The notes: generated by a model not told the origin, from the letters alone. Positions 1 through 7,699 are shown, counted from the first letter of the stretch. The stretch is 10,101 bases of DNA from an uncultured bacterium (GCA_937873545.1 CALMWI010000311.1:1-10101), one strand, 5' to 3'. Program-made: numbers and translations.

Positions 1-579
1 AAGCTGAGAAAACTTATGGAGGGCGGGGCTCATGAATTCAATCTGAGGCCCGGAACAGAGAACATTCCCGCATTGATGGGATTCGCCCGGGCCGCCGAAA
101 TTGCACAAAGAGATTTTGAAACTAACAATAGAAAACTGATCAGCCTGCGGGACAAGCTGACTGACGGTTTATTGAAAATAGATCATGTTACTTTTAACGG
201 TCCGAAAGGAATAAATATTTCAAAGCGTCTTCCGCACAATGTTGATATTACTTTTCATTATATAGAAGGCGAAGCGATACTTATGCATCTTTCGCTTAGA
301 GGGATCTGTGTTTCATCTGGTTCAGCCTGTTCCTCAAAAACACTTGAACCTTCTCATGTACTGACGGCGATCGGGCTCAAACACGAACAGGCTCACGGCT
401 CAATAAGATTCACCCTTTCAAAATTCAACACGGAAAAAGAAGTAGATGAAGTTATTAAAAACGTAACTGATGTAGTTAGAATTCTAAGAAGCATGTCGTC
501 TTTTATTCCTGAGGAGCACAGTGAGCTGTTAAATAAAAATGCAAAAACATTTTATAAAAAAACAAAAAACGGAGAATAA
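1..579 (+). CDS. nifS: Cysteine desulfurase NifS/IscS, C-terminal part (5' end outside window)
   Basis: PLP-dependent cysteine desulfurase: it takes sulfur from L-cysteine as a persulfide and passes it to the Fe-S scaffold encoded next door. The reading frame is open from base 1 (KLRKL precedes the first Met at 16), so that Met is internal and the gene begins upstream. Visible landmarks are the GGAHEFNLRPGTEN segment just after base 16, matching the family GGxHExxxRxGTxN motif, and the catalytic loop SSGSACSS, whose active Cys codon is at 328-330. The short loop around this Cys fits the group I NifS/IscS type. The PLP-binding lysine and the N-terminal half are not present here. The stop (577-579) lies 2 nt before the scaffold gene, and GGAG at 571-574 inside this gene can serve as that gene's ribosome-binding site. 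Family assignment is firm; the precise NifS versus IscS label is not. Confidence 0.95.
   Translation, partial: KLRKLMEGGAHEFNLRPGTENIPALMGFARAAEIAQRDFETNNRKLISLRDKLTDGLLKIDHVTFNGPKGINISKRLPHNVDITFHYIEGEAILMHLSLRGICVSSGSACSSKTLEPSHVLTAIGLKHEQAHGSIRFTLSKFNTEKEVDEVIKNVTDVVRILRSMSSFIPEEHSELLNKNAKTFYKKTKNGE
571..574 (+). promoter_or_regulatory. Ribosome-binding site of nifU inside the nifS end
   Basis: GGAG lies 7 nt before the ATG at 582 and within the last codons of nifS. It supports the 582 start and suggests translation of the two genes is coupled. Confidence 0.6.
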
Positions 580-581
580 AA

Positions 582-1241
582 ATGGCGCTTAAATATACGG
601 ATAAAACCATAGACCATTTTACTAAACCCAGAAACCTCGGGACAATAGAACATGCCGATGCAGAAGCTACAGAAGGAAGCCCTGCCTGCGGAGATATGGT
701 CAATTACACTCTCAAGATTAATCCCGATACACTGATAATCGAAGATATTAAATTCAGATCCTACGGATGCGCTTCTAATATAGCTACCGCTTCAATAGCC
801 ACAGAAATGGTCATGGGAAAACATATCGATGAAGTTAAGAACATGGGAACAACTCAGGCTGCGGCAGAGCTTGGAGGCCTTCCTCCTGTGAAAATGCACT
901 GCAGCGTGCTTGCCATAAACGGGATTAAAGCGGCTATCAGAGAATACGAAAAAAAGATCGGCAGAATAATTGATGAAAAAAGAATCATAACCGAAAAATC
1001 ATTATTGAATATATTGAAAGATGTTATACATCCCAAACACGGGATCAATCTTGTCGATAACGGAAATATTCTAAGGATAAAGATTGACGGACAGGATATT
1101 TTTATTGTCATAGGCCTCGAGCCGGATGAAGAAATGTTCGCATCGAATATAAATGAAGAAGTGATGGAACATCTTGAAGCTATGAAATGTTCTCATGAGA
1201 TCATGGTTAAAATAGAATCAAAAACCGGAAACTTTATTTAA
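582..1241 (+). CDS. nifU: IscU/NifU-type Fe-S cluster scaffold with C-terminal MIP18/DUF59-like domain
   Basis: Cytoplasmic scaffold on which Fe-S clusters are built from sulfur supplied by the adjacent desulfurase. Residues 1-127 are a full IscU domain. The three cluster-ligand cysteines are C36 (GSPACGD, with D38), C63 (YGCASNIAT) and C107 (KMHCSVLA). The protein has 219 residues, against roughly 125-150 for a stand-alone IscU. The extra part (about 138-212) is neither the ferredoxin-like domain nor a typical Nfu domain with CxxC. Its DVIHPKHGINLVDNGNI stretch resembles the VxDPExGxxIVDLGxI core of MIP18/PaaD (DUF59) proteins, but the usual TxxxCP cysteine is missing; the only cysteine there is C203. 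The IscU half is certain and the tail assignment is tentative. The stop overlaps the next start by one base (TAATG). Confidence 0.93.
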   Translation: MALKYTDKTIDHFTKPRNLGTIEHADAEATEGSPACGDMVNYTLKINPDTLIIEDIKFRSYGCASNIATASIATEMVMGKHIDEVKNMGTTQAAAELGGLPPVKMHCSVLAINGIKAAIREYEKKIGRIIDEKRIITEKSLLNILKDVIHPKHGINLVDNGNILRIKIDGQDIFIVIGLEPDEEMFASNINEEVMEHLEAMKCSHEIMVKIESKTGNFI

Positions 1242-2356
1242 TGGAATTAAATCTTTTTGCTACCTGCACTTTCGGACTCGAGTCGGTTTTAAAAAGAGAA
1301 ATTCAGCAGCTTGGATACACAATTACAGGTACCGAGAACGGAAGAGTAAAATTTTGTTCCGATGAACTTGCTGTTGCAAGGGCGAACCTGTTTTTGAGAA
1401 CTGCGGACCGGATACACATCATACTTAAAGAATTCAAAGCTGACGATTTTGATCTTCTTTTCGAAGGCGTAAGATCGGTCGAATGGGAAAATTTTATCGG
1501 AGATAACGGAAGGATATTAGTGAAAGGCCGTTCCAAAAATTCAAAAATACATTCTGTTCCGGTTGCTCAGTCAATGACAAAAAAAGCGATTATTGCAAGA
1601 CTGCTTCAGAAAACCGATAAAAAAGAAATTATCGAAGACGGAACGCTCTATCCTGTAGAGATCGAGCTCGACAATGATATAGCCAGACTGACATTGGACA
1701 CATCGGGGGAACCTCTGTTCAAAAGAGGATATAGAGAAGAGACCGGAGACGCGCCTATCAAAGAAACTCTAGCTGCGGGACTCATACTTTTATCCGGCTG
1801 GAATAGAACTGACCCGTTTATTGACCCGTTCTGCGGATCCGGAACGATCCCGATAGAAGCGGCAATGATTAAGAAAAGAATGGCTCCAGGTCTTAACAGA
1901 CATTTTCTCTCCATGAAATGGAACTTTCTTGATAAGAAAATATGGAATCTGGCTGTTGAAGAAGCTTTAAGCATGATAATAACCGGCGAAGATAGTTCAA
2001 TCTACGGTTACGATAAAGATCCTGATGTAATAAAGAAAGCCTCAAGAAATTCTATTTCCGCTGAAGTTGAAGATATCGTAAGCTTCAAGAATGTTGACAT
2101 CAATTTTTTAAAACTTAAAAGCGACTGCGGCGTTATCGTAACAAATCCTCCCTACGGCGTGAGGATCGGCGAAAAATCGGAGCTTGAAGATCTAATTTTT
2201 CGACTCAGCGATATTGTGGCTAAAAAGAACCGATGGTCCACAAACATTATAACCGATCTTCCTTTTTTTGAAGAAAAGTTCGGTCTTGCGGCGCATAAAA
2301 AAAAGCTTTACAACGGTAATATAAAATGCTATTATTACTCCTATTCAAATAGTTGA
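1241..2356 (+). CDS. THUMP-domain class I SAM-dependent RNA methyltransferase (YpsC / RlmL N-terminal type)
   Basis: Probable rRNA guanine-N2 methyltransferase of the YpsC/RlmL N-terminal family (COG0116-like). It begins with the family opener FATCTFGLESVLKREI at residues 6-21, followed by a ferredoxin-like/THUMP RNA-binding region (about 45-155) and a Rossmann methyltransferase domain. Motif I is DPFCGSGT (195-202), IYGYDKD is at 254-260 (acidic ribose-contacting loop), and the catalytic NPPY is at 302-305 followed by GVRIGEK. PLFKRGYR (158-165) is the usual linker before the catalytic domain. The 371-residue length is normal for the single-domain YpsC type; RlmL of enterobacteria is about twice as long because of a fused RlmK half. 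No Shine-Dalgarno precedes the start; translation probably restarts at the TAATG overlap with nifU. The exact target nucleotide cannot be read from the sequence. It is probably in the operon as a passenger housekeeping gene. Confidence 0.92.
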   Translation: MELNLFATCTFGLESVLKREIQQLGYTITGTENGRVKFCSDELAVARANLFLRTADRIHIILKEFKADDFDLLFEGVRSVEWENFIGDNGRILVKGRSKNSKIHSVPVAQSMTKKAIIARLLQKTDKKEIIEDGTLYPVEIELDNDIARLTLDTSGEPLFKRGYREETGDAPIKETLAAGLILLSGWNRTDPFIDPFCGSGTIPIEAAMIKKRMAPGLNRHFLSMKWNFLDKKIWNLAVEEALSMIITGEDSSIYGYDKDPDVIKKASRNSISAEVEDIVSFKNVDINFLKLKSDCGVIVTNPPYGVRIGEKSELEDLIFRLSDIVAKKNRWSTNIITDLPFFEEKFGLAAHKKKLYNGNIKCYYYSYSNS

Positions 2357-2374
2357 AGCATTACTGAGGTTATA

Positions 2375-3280
2375 ATGAAAAAATCGATTTTTGTTTTAGT
2401 GACAGGAATAATAATTCTGATGTCGGGATGCACAAAAAAAGAGACTGCTACAAAACAATACATTACCGTAAGTATTCTTCCGCAGAAATTCTTTGTCGAA
2501 AAGATTACGGGTAACAGATTTGAAATAAATGTTCTGCTTCCTCCGGGAGTAAGTCCGCACACTTTCGAACCTCCGCCGTCCAGCCTTATACAGCTTTCGA
2601 AATCCCTGATCTATTTCACATCCGGACATCTTGATTTTGAAAAAACATGGTTTGAAAAATTCAGATCGGTTAATCCCGGTATGAATATTATTGATACCTC
2701 CGCCGGAGTAGAACTTATTTCGAATAAAGGTAAAGATAATCATGAAGAAGAACATGAAGGAGAAATTGAAGATCAGGATCATCATGAGCATGCGGGGATC
2801 GATCCGCATATCTGGATGTCGGTAAAAGAAGTAAAAGTTCAGTGCAAAAACATACTCGATGCAGTAATTAAGACAGATCCGGAGAATAAAGAACTTTATT
2901 TGAAGAATTTCGATACATTTATTCTTGATCTTGATAAACTCGATATGCAGATCAGAACTATGCTTACCGGTCTCGAAACCAGAAAATTCATTATCTACCA
3001 CCCTGCGCTCGGGTATTTTGCTAGAGATTATGATCTTGAGGAGATTTCTGTCGAGATGGATGGAAAAGATCCTGCTCCTGAAGATCTTAAAAATTTAATT
3101 GATACCGCGAAAGCGGATGGGATCAAAGTAATATTTGTCCAGAAGCAGTTCGATACGCGTCAGGCTGAATCAATAGCCTCCGAGATCGGTGGTAAAGTTA
3201 TGCCCCTTGATCATCTGAGCGAAGACTGGCTGAACAATATGATAGCCGTAGCAAGAACATTCCAATTCGAGTTAAAATGA
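2375..3280 (+). CDS. znuA: Zinc ABC transporter substrate-binding lipoprotein (ZnuA/TroA family, cluster A-I)
   Basis: Captures Zn2+ (possibly Mn2+) outside the inner membrane and delivers it to the permease encoded downstream. The signal is of lipoprotein type, with lipobox LMSGC and lipidated C19. Expected metal ligands are H62 (SPHTFEP), H145 (DPHIW), H209 (YHPALGYF) and D279 (MPLDHL). A short His/Glu/Asp-rich loop at 123-139, just before DPHIW, is typical of zinc-specific members and argues for Zn over Mn. GAGG at 2366-2369 sits 5 nt before the ATG. The gap to the methyltransferase is 18 nt, and the stop overlaps the ATPase start (ATGA). At 301 residues it has normal length and appears intact. 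No Zur-type operator was recognised in the 18-nt gap. Substrate is inferred from the loop and the ligand set; periplasmic localisation is inferred from the lipobox. Confidence 0.94.
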   Translation: MKKSIFVLVTGIIILMSGCTKKETATKQYITVSILPQKFFVEKITGNRFEINVLLPPGVSPHTFEPPPSSLIQLSKSLIYFTSGHLDFEKTWFEKFRSVNPGMNIIDTSAGVELISNKGKDNHEEEHEGEIEDQDHHEHAGIDPHIWMSVKEVKVQCKNILDAVIKTDPENKELYLKNFDTFILDLDKLDMQIRTMLTGLETRKFIIYHPALGYFARDYDLEEISVEMDGKDPAPEDLKNLIDTAKADGIKVIFVQKQFDTRQAESIASEIGGKVMPLDHLSEDWLNNMIAVARTFQFELK

Positions 3281-4023
3281 ACGAACCTCTTATAGATATA
3301 AAGAATATTTCAGCCGGATACAACGGGTCTAAGATTATAGAGAACATAAACCTGACCGTTTTTGAAAATGATTTCCTCGGTATAATAGGACCGAACGGAG
3401 GAGGAAAATCAACCCTGCTCAAAGTGATCATTGGCCTTTTGAAGCCTGATAAAGGAGAGGTGATCCTTAAAAGAAAGTTAAAATTCGGCTATCTTCCTCA
3501 GATAAACCTTAACGATATAAGATTTCCGATAACTGTCAAAAATGTGATACTCTCAGGACTTGCCGCAGAAAAAAAGATATTTCAGCGGTTTAATAAGAAC
3601 GATCATAAAAAAGCCTATGAAATCATGGAAGAATTCGGTCTTGCAGAATATTCAAACTCCCCGTTCGGTGAGCTTTCAGGAGGCCAGATACAGAGAACCT
3701 TTCTTTCCAGAGCCATTATCTCAGATCCGGATGTTCTGTTCCTTGATGAGCCTACCGCTTTTACCGATAAAGGCTTTTCTAAAAATCTGTACAAGATACT
3801 TCTAGAGAAAAACAAAAATACAACTATCGTTATGGTTTCGCATGATACAGGTGTTATTTCATCGTATGTTAAGAATATCGCCTGTATAAACAGAACTTTA
3901 CATTACCATTCAGGAAATGAGATCACCACTGAAATTCTGGATAAATATGTATGCCCTGTTGAAATAATCACGCACGGAACTCTCCCGCACAGAGTACTCA
4001 TGATGCATAAGGACAAAAAATGA
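3277..4023 (+). CDS. znuC: Zinc ABC transporter ATP-binding protein
   Basis: Cytoplasmic ATPase that powers the zinc importer. The nucleotide-binding set is complete: Walker A GPNGGGKST (38-46, with Gly where Ala is commoner), Q-loop Q75 in GYLPQ, signature LSGGQ (133-137), Walker B LFLDEP with catalytic E158, and H-loop H189 in VSHD. The tail after residue 200 is rich in possible metal ligands (C203, H209, H211, C226, H233, H238, H244). It contains CPVEIITHG and LPHRVL, which resemble tails of other ATPases of this metal-uptake subfamily. The gene overlaps both znuA and znuB by 4 nt (ATGA), so translation is coupled across all three. Length (248 residues) is normal. The assignment to metal uptake rests on the neighbours and the tail; the ATPase fold itself is certain. 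Confidence 0.95.
   Translation: MNEPLIDIKNISAGYNGSKIIENINLTVFENDFLGIIGPNGGGKSTLLKVIIGLLKPDKGEVILKRKLKFGYLPQINLNDIRFPITVKNVILSGLAAEKKIFQRFNKNDHKKAYEIMEEFGLAEYSNSPFGELSGGQIQRTFLSRAIISDPDVLFLDEPTAFTDKGFSKNLYKILLEKNKNTTIVMVSHDTGVISSYVKNIACINRTLHYHSGNEITTEILDKYVCPVEIITHGTLPHRVLMMHKDKK
4009..4013 (+). promoter_or_regulatory. Ribosome-binding site of znuB
   Basis: AAGGA, 6 nt before the ATG at 4020 and inside the znuC end. It is the clearest Shine-Dalgarno in the operon and supports the overlapping znuB start. Confidence 0.6.
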
Positions 4024-4826
4024 TAGAGATCCTTTCTTATACTTTTTTTCAGAAAGCTATTCTAACAGCGTTTCTGGCAAGCATTTCATGCGGAATCATC
4101 GGCTCATATGTCGTTTCAAAAAGGATAGTATTCATTTCTGATGGAATTACTCATGCTTCATTCGGCGGGATAGGACTCGGTTATTTCCTTGGTTTAAATC
4201 CGATAATGACAGCTATGATATTCGGTATCTTAAGCGCTTTCGGAATCAGGTTCATTTCATCCAAAGGAAACATAAGAGAAGATTCGACCATAGGCATATT
4301 TCTTGCGCTCGGAATGGCAGTCGGAATAATTTTTATATACCTGACTCCCGGCTACGCTCCCGACCTGTCATCGTACCTCTTCGGAAATATATTGACCGTG
4401 ACTTCAAATGACATTGTTTTTTCATCGGTCATCACACTGATATCTTCTGCCGGGATTATCTTATTTTACAAAGAGATACTTTTTGTTGCATTTGATGAGC
4501 AGTATGCCAAAATTATGAAGTTGAAAGTCGAGTTTATAAATTATTCAATGATCGCCCTCGTCGCTCTCGTTGTTGTGGTGAATATCAGGATAGCCGGTGT
4601 AATCCTTATTATTTCTCTTCTGACTATACCGCAAACCACAGCTTTGCTGATCTCTAAAAGATTTAACATGATTATAATCCTTTCGATTATTATCGGCCTG
4701 ATCTCATCCATAGCGGGACTTTATTTGTCGTTCTACTTAAATATACCTTCAGGTGCCTCAATAGTTTTTTCCGAAGCGATGATCTTCATGACCGTAAAAT
4801 TGGTTTATCTGAGTAAAAGAGGATGA
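4020..4826 (+). CDS. znuB: Zinc ABC transporter permease (ABC-3 family)
   Basis: Inner-membrane channel subunit of the zinc importer, expected to act as a homodimer. The 268 residues are mostly hydrophobic, with about eight membrane-spanning stretches. Residues 29-54 carry the ABC-3 family landmark: the SYVVSKRIVFISDG segment continues into ITHASFGGIGLG, where D41 and H45 are the conserved polar residues equivalent to the GDALSHA motif. The long hydrophilic break typical of the coupling region lies around GNIREDST (about 84-91) and before the VVVVNIRIAGVIL stretch in the second half. The start overlaps the znuC stop by 4 nt and has a good ribosome-binding site. It is the last gene of the string: the following gene is 87 bp away and has its own possible promoter. 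The protein looks complete and ordinary. Confidence 0.94.
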   Translation: MIEILSYTFFQKAILTAFLASISCGIIGSYVVSKRIVFISDGITHASFGGIGLGYFLGLNPIMTAMIFGILSAFGIRFISSKGNIREDSTIGIFLALGMAVGIIFIYLTPGYAPDLSSYLFGNILTVTSNDIVFSSVITLISSAGIILFYKEILFVAFDEQYAKIMKLKVEFINYSMIALVALVVVVNIRIAGVILIISLLTIPQTTALLISKRFNMIIILSIIIGLISSIAGLYLSFYLNIPSGASIVFSEAMIFMTVKLVYLSKRG

Positions 4827-4832
4827 TTTAAC

Positions 4833-4845
4833 TTGTTTTTAACAA
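4833..4845 (+). terminator. Possible weak hairpin after znuB
   Basis: TTGTT and AACAA form a perfect 5-bp inverted repeat around a 3-nt T loop, shortly after the znuB stop. The stem is A/T-dominated and is followed by only four Ts a few bases later, so it is a poor intrinsic terminator at best. It overlaps the possible promoter of the next gene. Confidence 0.2.
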
Positions 4846-4861
4846 AAATTTTCGATAATAT
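4833..4861 (+). promoter_or_regulatory. Possible sigma-70-type promoter for the TPR gene
   Basis: TTGTTT (4833-4838), 17-bp spacer, TAATAT (4856-4861). Each box is a partial consensus match in an AT-rich spacer where chance matches are common. The transcript would have a leader of about 45 nt before the ATG at 4914. Confidence 0.25.
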
Positions 4862-4913
4862 ACCTATACTAAAAGAATTCTGACTGATCTTTAATTAATT
4901 ACAGGCTTGCGAA

Positions 4914-6239
4914 ATGGCTTTTTACACAAAAATAATTATCTCTTTTATAATGTTAATAATGTATTCGTCAGTTTTTTCGGATGATATCGAAAGAATCGGT
5001 AAAATAATAAAGATAAGATCGGACGGTACATGCTACCTGGATCCCGGAATCTCTGAAGAGCAAGCTAAGATGATCGCCAAATATGATGCTGTACACGAAG
5101 CTCTTTTCAAACTAGGTTTGTATCTTGATAAAAATGACTCGCTTCTTAATGAACAGGTCGGTAAAAATGGTATTATGTTATACTTCAGCAACTCTTTGAA
5201 CACATTCGTTTACAAAGAGGGAGAAGAAAATATTGACGGATACCCTGCTTATGTATCGTATGTATCTTGTGAAATACATCTTGATTATATTAACGAACTT
5301 CTGCAGGAATCCGCGATAAATAATCAGCTTAGATTCCAGCTGATTTCAGAATACAACAGACTAAGTCATATCTTTGATCAGATAGCCTCCCTTAAAGAAA
5401 CCACAAATAAAATACCTGAAAATTTTATTAAAGACCTTTACAACAAACTTTTGGCGACCGACTGGACGAACAAAGCACATCTGACATCAGAAGAAGGCTT
5501 GAAACTCGAATACTATTCGATTGCTATAGATCACGACAATATGTATGAATCTTCTTACATTTACCTGGCGGATGTTTTGATAAGGGTTGGCAGGCATACG
5601 GACGTTCTTGGAATGTTGAATAAACTTATTAATTATGATGCTTTGAAATTCCCTGCGGCTTATACAAAGCGTGGAGAGATTTATTATATTCAGAAACTCT
5701 ACAGTGTGGCTCTAAAAGAGCTTGATAAAGCTGTGGCCATTGATAAAAATTATGCCGAAGCATACTGCATGATGGGTGCTGTTTACGCCGCACTAAAAAA
5801 GAATGATGAAGCTTTAGGTAAATTTAAAACGGCGATATCCCTGGACGAAAATTTTTATAAGCCTTATTTTATGAGAGGCAATTTGTATAGAAAGAACGGC
5901 AAGTTCGATGAGGCCATATCAGATTATAATAATGCCATCCTTCTTAACCCTAAAGACAAAGACTCTTATTATAACAGAGGGATCATCTATTATCTTACCG
6001 GAAGTTATGAAAAAGCGGTGGAAGATTTTACAAAAGCTATCTATCTCGATGAATTATCGCCTGTATTATACTATAACAGAGCAATCGCATTCAGAAAACT
6101 GGGCGATCAGCAGAAAGCTACCGACGACTACAAGACCTATCTTCTGCTGACTGTTAAAGATATTAACAAAGAAACATACGGCGAACTGATCAAGGCATGG
6201 ATGGCTGACGAAAAATACAAACCTATTTTTCAGGATTGA
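4914..6239 (+). CDS. Exported TPR-repeat protein
   Basis: Not recognised as a named protein. An N-terminal signal peptide (positive K6, hydrophobic 7-17, probable cleavage after VFS at 22) has no lipobox cysteine, so the product is probably periplasmic or outer-membrane associated. Residues about 28-130 form a mixed alpha/beta domain; EEQAKMIAKYDAVHEALF followed by a beta-rich YPAYVSYVSCEIHL faintly recalls the LPP20/FlgT N-terminal fold. Residues about 140-240 are helical, and five or so TPR units follow at about 248-281, 282-315, 316-349, 350-383 and 384-412, recognised by repeated A-Y-x-x-G-x-x-Y and A-x-x-D-Y/F patterns. TPR arrays bind protein partners; the partner is unknown. There is no strong ribosome-binding site before the ATG. 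The gene ends 2 nt before the convergent thyX-like stop. Being a TPR protein is certain; its role is not. Confidence 0.88.
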   Translation: MAFYTKIIISFIMLIMYSSVFSDDIERIGKIIKIRSDGTCYLDPGISEEQAKMIAKYDAVHEALFKLGLYLDKNDSLLNEQVGKNGIMLYFSNSLNTFVYKEGEENIDGYPAYVSYVSCEIHLDYINELLQESAINNQLRFQLISEYNRLSHIFDQIASLKETTNKIPENFIKDLYNKLLATDWTNKAHLTSEEGLKLEYYSIAIDHDNMYESSYIYLADVLIRVGRHTDVLGMLNKLINYDALKFPAAYTKRGEIYYIQKLYSVALKELDKAVAIDKNYAEAYCMMGAVYAALKKNDEALGKFKTAISLDENFYKPYFMRGNLYRKNGKFDEAISDYNNAILLNPKDKDSYYNRGIIYYLTGSYEKAVEDFTKAIYLDELSPVLYYNRAIAFRKLGDQQKATDDYKTYLLLTVKDINKETYGELIKAWMADEKYKPIFQD

Positions 6240-6241
6240 TC

Positions 6242-7696
6242 CTATTCGAAAATCTTTTTTGATTTATTTAAAAACTCGCTTTTACCACAGCACATCATTG
6301 TAGAATATGGAGCTATTTTAACCAGATCCTTTAGCATTTTCTCTGCTGTATTTTTGATATCCCACTGGGCGTGTTCATCAAGCCTAAGACTCATAAAATG
6401 ATAAATTTCTCTGAAATTCATTTTTAGTTTCAATTGACGTCTGTGAGCGTTGGTAAGAACATACTGGGCGTGATAAGGCAATGAAGACTTGAGCTCACTA
6501 TAAAATTTATCTGTAATCCGCATTAGTTCATTGAACTTTGATTCCATTCCTATAATTTTAATATTCTCAGGTAGAGTAAACCCTAAAGAAACATCATAGT
6601 CGCTGGTCAGCATTGAAGCCACTCTGTGCCTTTTGAGCTGGGCGTAATTCGATGAGCTTACAACAAGGTCAAAAGTAGCATCCGCGAATTCAAAATATCT
6701 TTTAAGCGGATCATGTTGCGTTCTTTTATCAAAAACGGTTCTATAAAATTCCTGAAGCTTTACATCATCAAATCCATTAACCGATTCTTTCGCTTCGGCA
6801 GAACTCAGACCGCCAAGTGAAGACAGAATTATCTCCGCGATCTTTTTATCAGGCTCGGGAGTATAATCAATAAGCTCAACTTCGTTAGTGATCTTTTTAG
6901 TGCTCTTGATTTTGAGATTACCTGCATATTCTTTTATACGAAGATTATTCGTCTTGTCATATTCTGTCGGCTCAATGTATTTTATGATGGACGGAGAAAT
7001 ATCTTTTACCAGATCATATAGTTTTTGGGAAAGCTCTCTGCATTCAAAAAGATCGGAATTTCTGAGCTGCCTGAGCATGTTCTCAAGGCTTCTTGCGTTG
7101 ATGCTCATTCCGAACTGGCTTTCGGTAGCCATTGACACAACATACCTGGCATCTTCTTTAGCCCAGCCGTCAACAGTTCTTTTTCCGTTCTTTGTTGAAA
7201 TCATTTCCGAATGCTTGTCAAACAGGTACTGCTGCAGAGCCTTGTACAATATATGGTAATTCTCATTCTGGAATTTTACAAGTTCAATAAACCGTTTTTC
7301 AAATCCGGCTTCTTTGATCTCATCCGGTACAACAAAATCATCCTCAAGAGTTATATATCTCTGAGATTTCTCGGTAAAAGAAGCCATTCTGAACTTCTGA
7401 ACCTGTTCTACTGCGAATCTGGAAAGTCCTATTATATCGAAATTGAAATACGCATGTTCAGCTACTGAAGCATGTCCGAGACCGAAAATTATCGTCTCGT
7501 TGGATTTTCTTGACTTGTCCACCTCTTCCCTTGCTTCTTTTCGCAGCTCTTCAATATCTCTCGGATCCCTGCTTATACGGGCATAAGCCGCACTCAGCGT
7601 TTCAGGAGTGATGTTATCTTTTGTCCAGCCTGATCTCTGCTTTAATTCATCTATTGTCGAGGAATCTAAATTATAACCTGATAAAAGTACTTTCAT
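6242..7696 (-). CDS. thyX: Double-domain ThyX-family (flavin-dependent thymidylate synthase-like) protein
   Basis: Related to ThyX, which makes dTMP from dUMP using FAD, NADPH and methylene-tetrahydrofolate. At 484 residues it is about twice the single-domain length (~220-250) and shows two ThyX-like halves. Half 1: SVAEHAYFNF (77-86), then KFRMASFTEKSQRY (101-114), in place of the family RHRxxSxNxxSxRY (RHR changed to KFR, Asn to Thr), and SINARSLENML (198-208). Half 2: an intact RHRVAS (356-361) but no SxRY end, then NFREIYHFMSLRLDEHAQWDI (427-447 region), matching the conserved C-terminal block with its Arg and AQ-x-I pattern. Each half thus keeps a different part of the signature. It could be an active pseudo-dimer or a ThyX-like enzyme with another role. 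The start is 3 nt after the symporter stop, and AGGAT (7713-7709) is a weak ribosome-binding site. Confidence 0.85.
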   Translation of the reverse strand: MKVLLSGYNLDSSTIDELKQRSGWTKDNITPETLSAAYARISRDPRDIEELRKEAREEVDKSRKSNETIIFGLGHASVAEHAYFNFDIIGLSRFAVEQVQKFRMASFTEKSQRYITLEDDFVVPDEIKEAGFEKRFIELVKFQNENYHILYKALQQYLFDKHSEMISTKNGKRTVDGWAKEDARYVVSMATESQFGMSINARSLENMLRQLRNSDLFECRELSQKLYDLVKDISPSIIKYIEPTEYDKTNNLRIKEYAGNLKIKSTKKITNEVELIDYTPEPDKKIAEIILSSLGGLSSAEAKESVNGFDDVKLQEFYRTVFDKRTQHDPLKRYFEFADATFDLVVSSSNYAQLKRHRVASMLTSDYDVSLGFTLPENIKIIGMESKFNELMRITDKFYSELKSSLPYHAQYVLTNAHRRQLKLKMNFREIYHFMSLRLDEHAQWDIKNTAEKMLKDLVKIAPYSTMMCCGKSEFLNKSKKIFE

Positions 7697-7699
7697 ATT

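Noticed and set aside
16..18. ATG at 16 as the true start of a short desulfurase-like protein.
   Set aside because: The frame is open and NifS-like before it (KLRKL), and the N-terminal PLP-binding half is required; the gene is cut by the window edge.
1241..2356. The methyltransferase as a DNA restriction-modification enzyme because of NPPY.
   Set aside because: The N-terminal FATCTFGLE opener, THUMP-like region and DPFCGSGT motif identify the YpsC/RlmL RNA methyltransferase family, and no restriction gene is nearby.
2396..3001. A 201-codon open frame on the minus strand opposite znuA.
   Set aside because: It is Phe/Ile/Arg-rich with no recognisable domain and lies wholly opposite a clear znuA with all its metal ligands; it is a shadow frame.
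6232..6243. AGGATTGATCCT inverted repeat between the convergent TPR and thyX-like genes, as a bidirectional terminator.
   Set aside because: The stem is 5 bp around only 2 loop bases and has no adjacent T-run in either direction.
6242..7696. The ThyX-like protein as a decayed pseudogene, given its degenerate motifs.
   Set aside because: The frame is intact over 484 codons, both halves keep other conserved blocks, and it sits in a tight two-gene unit.
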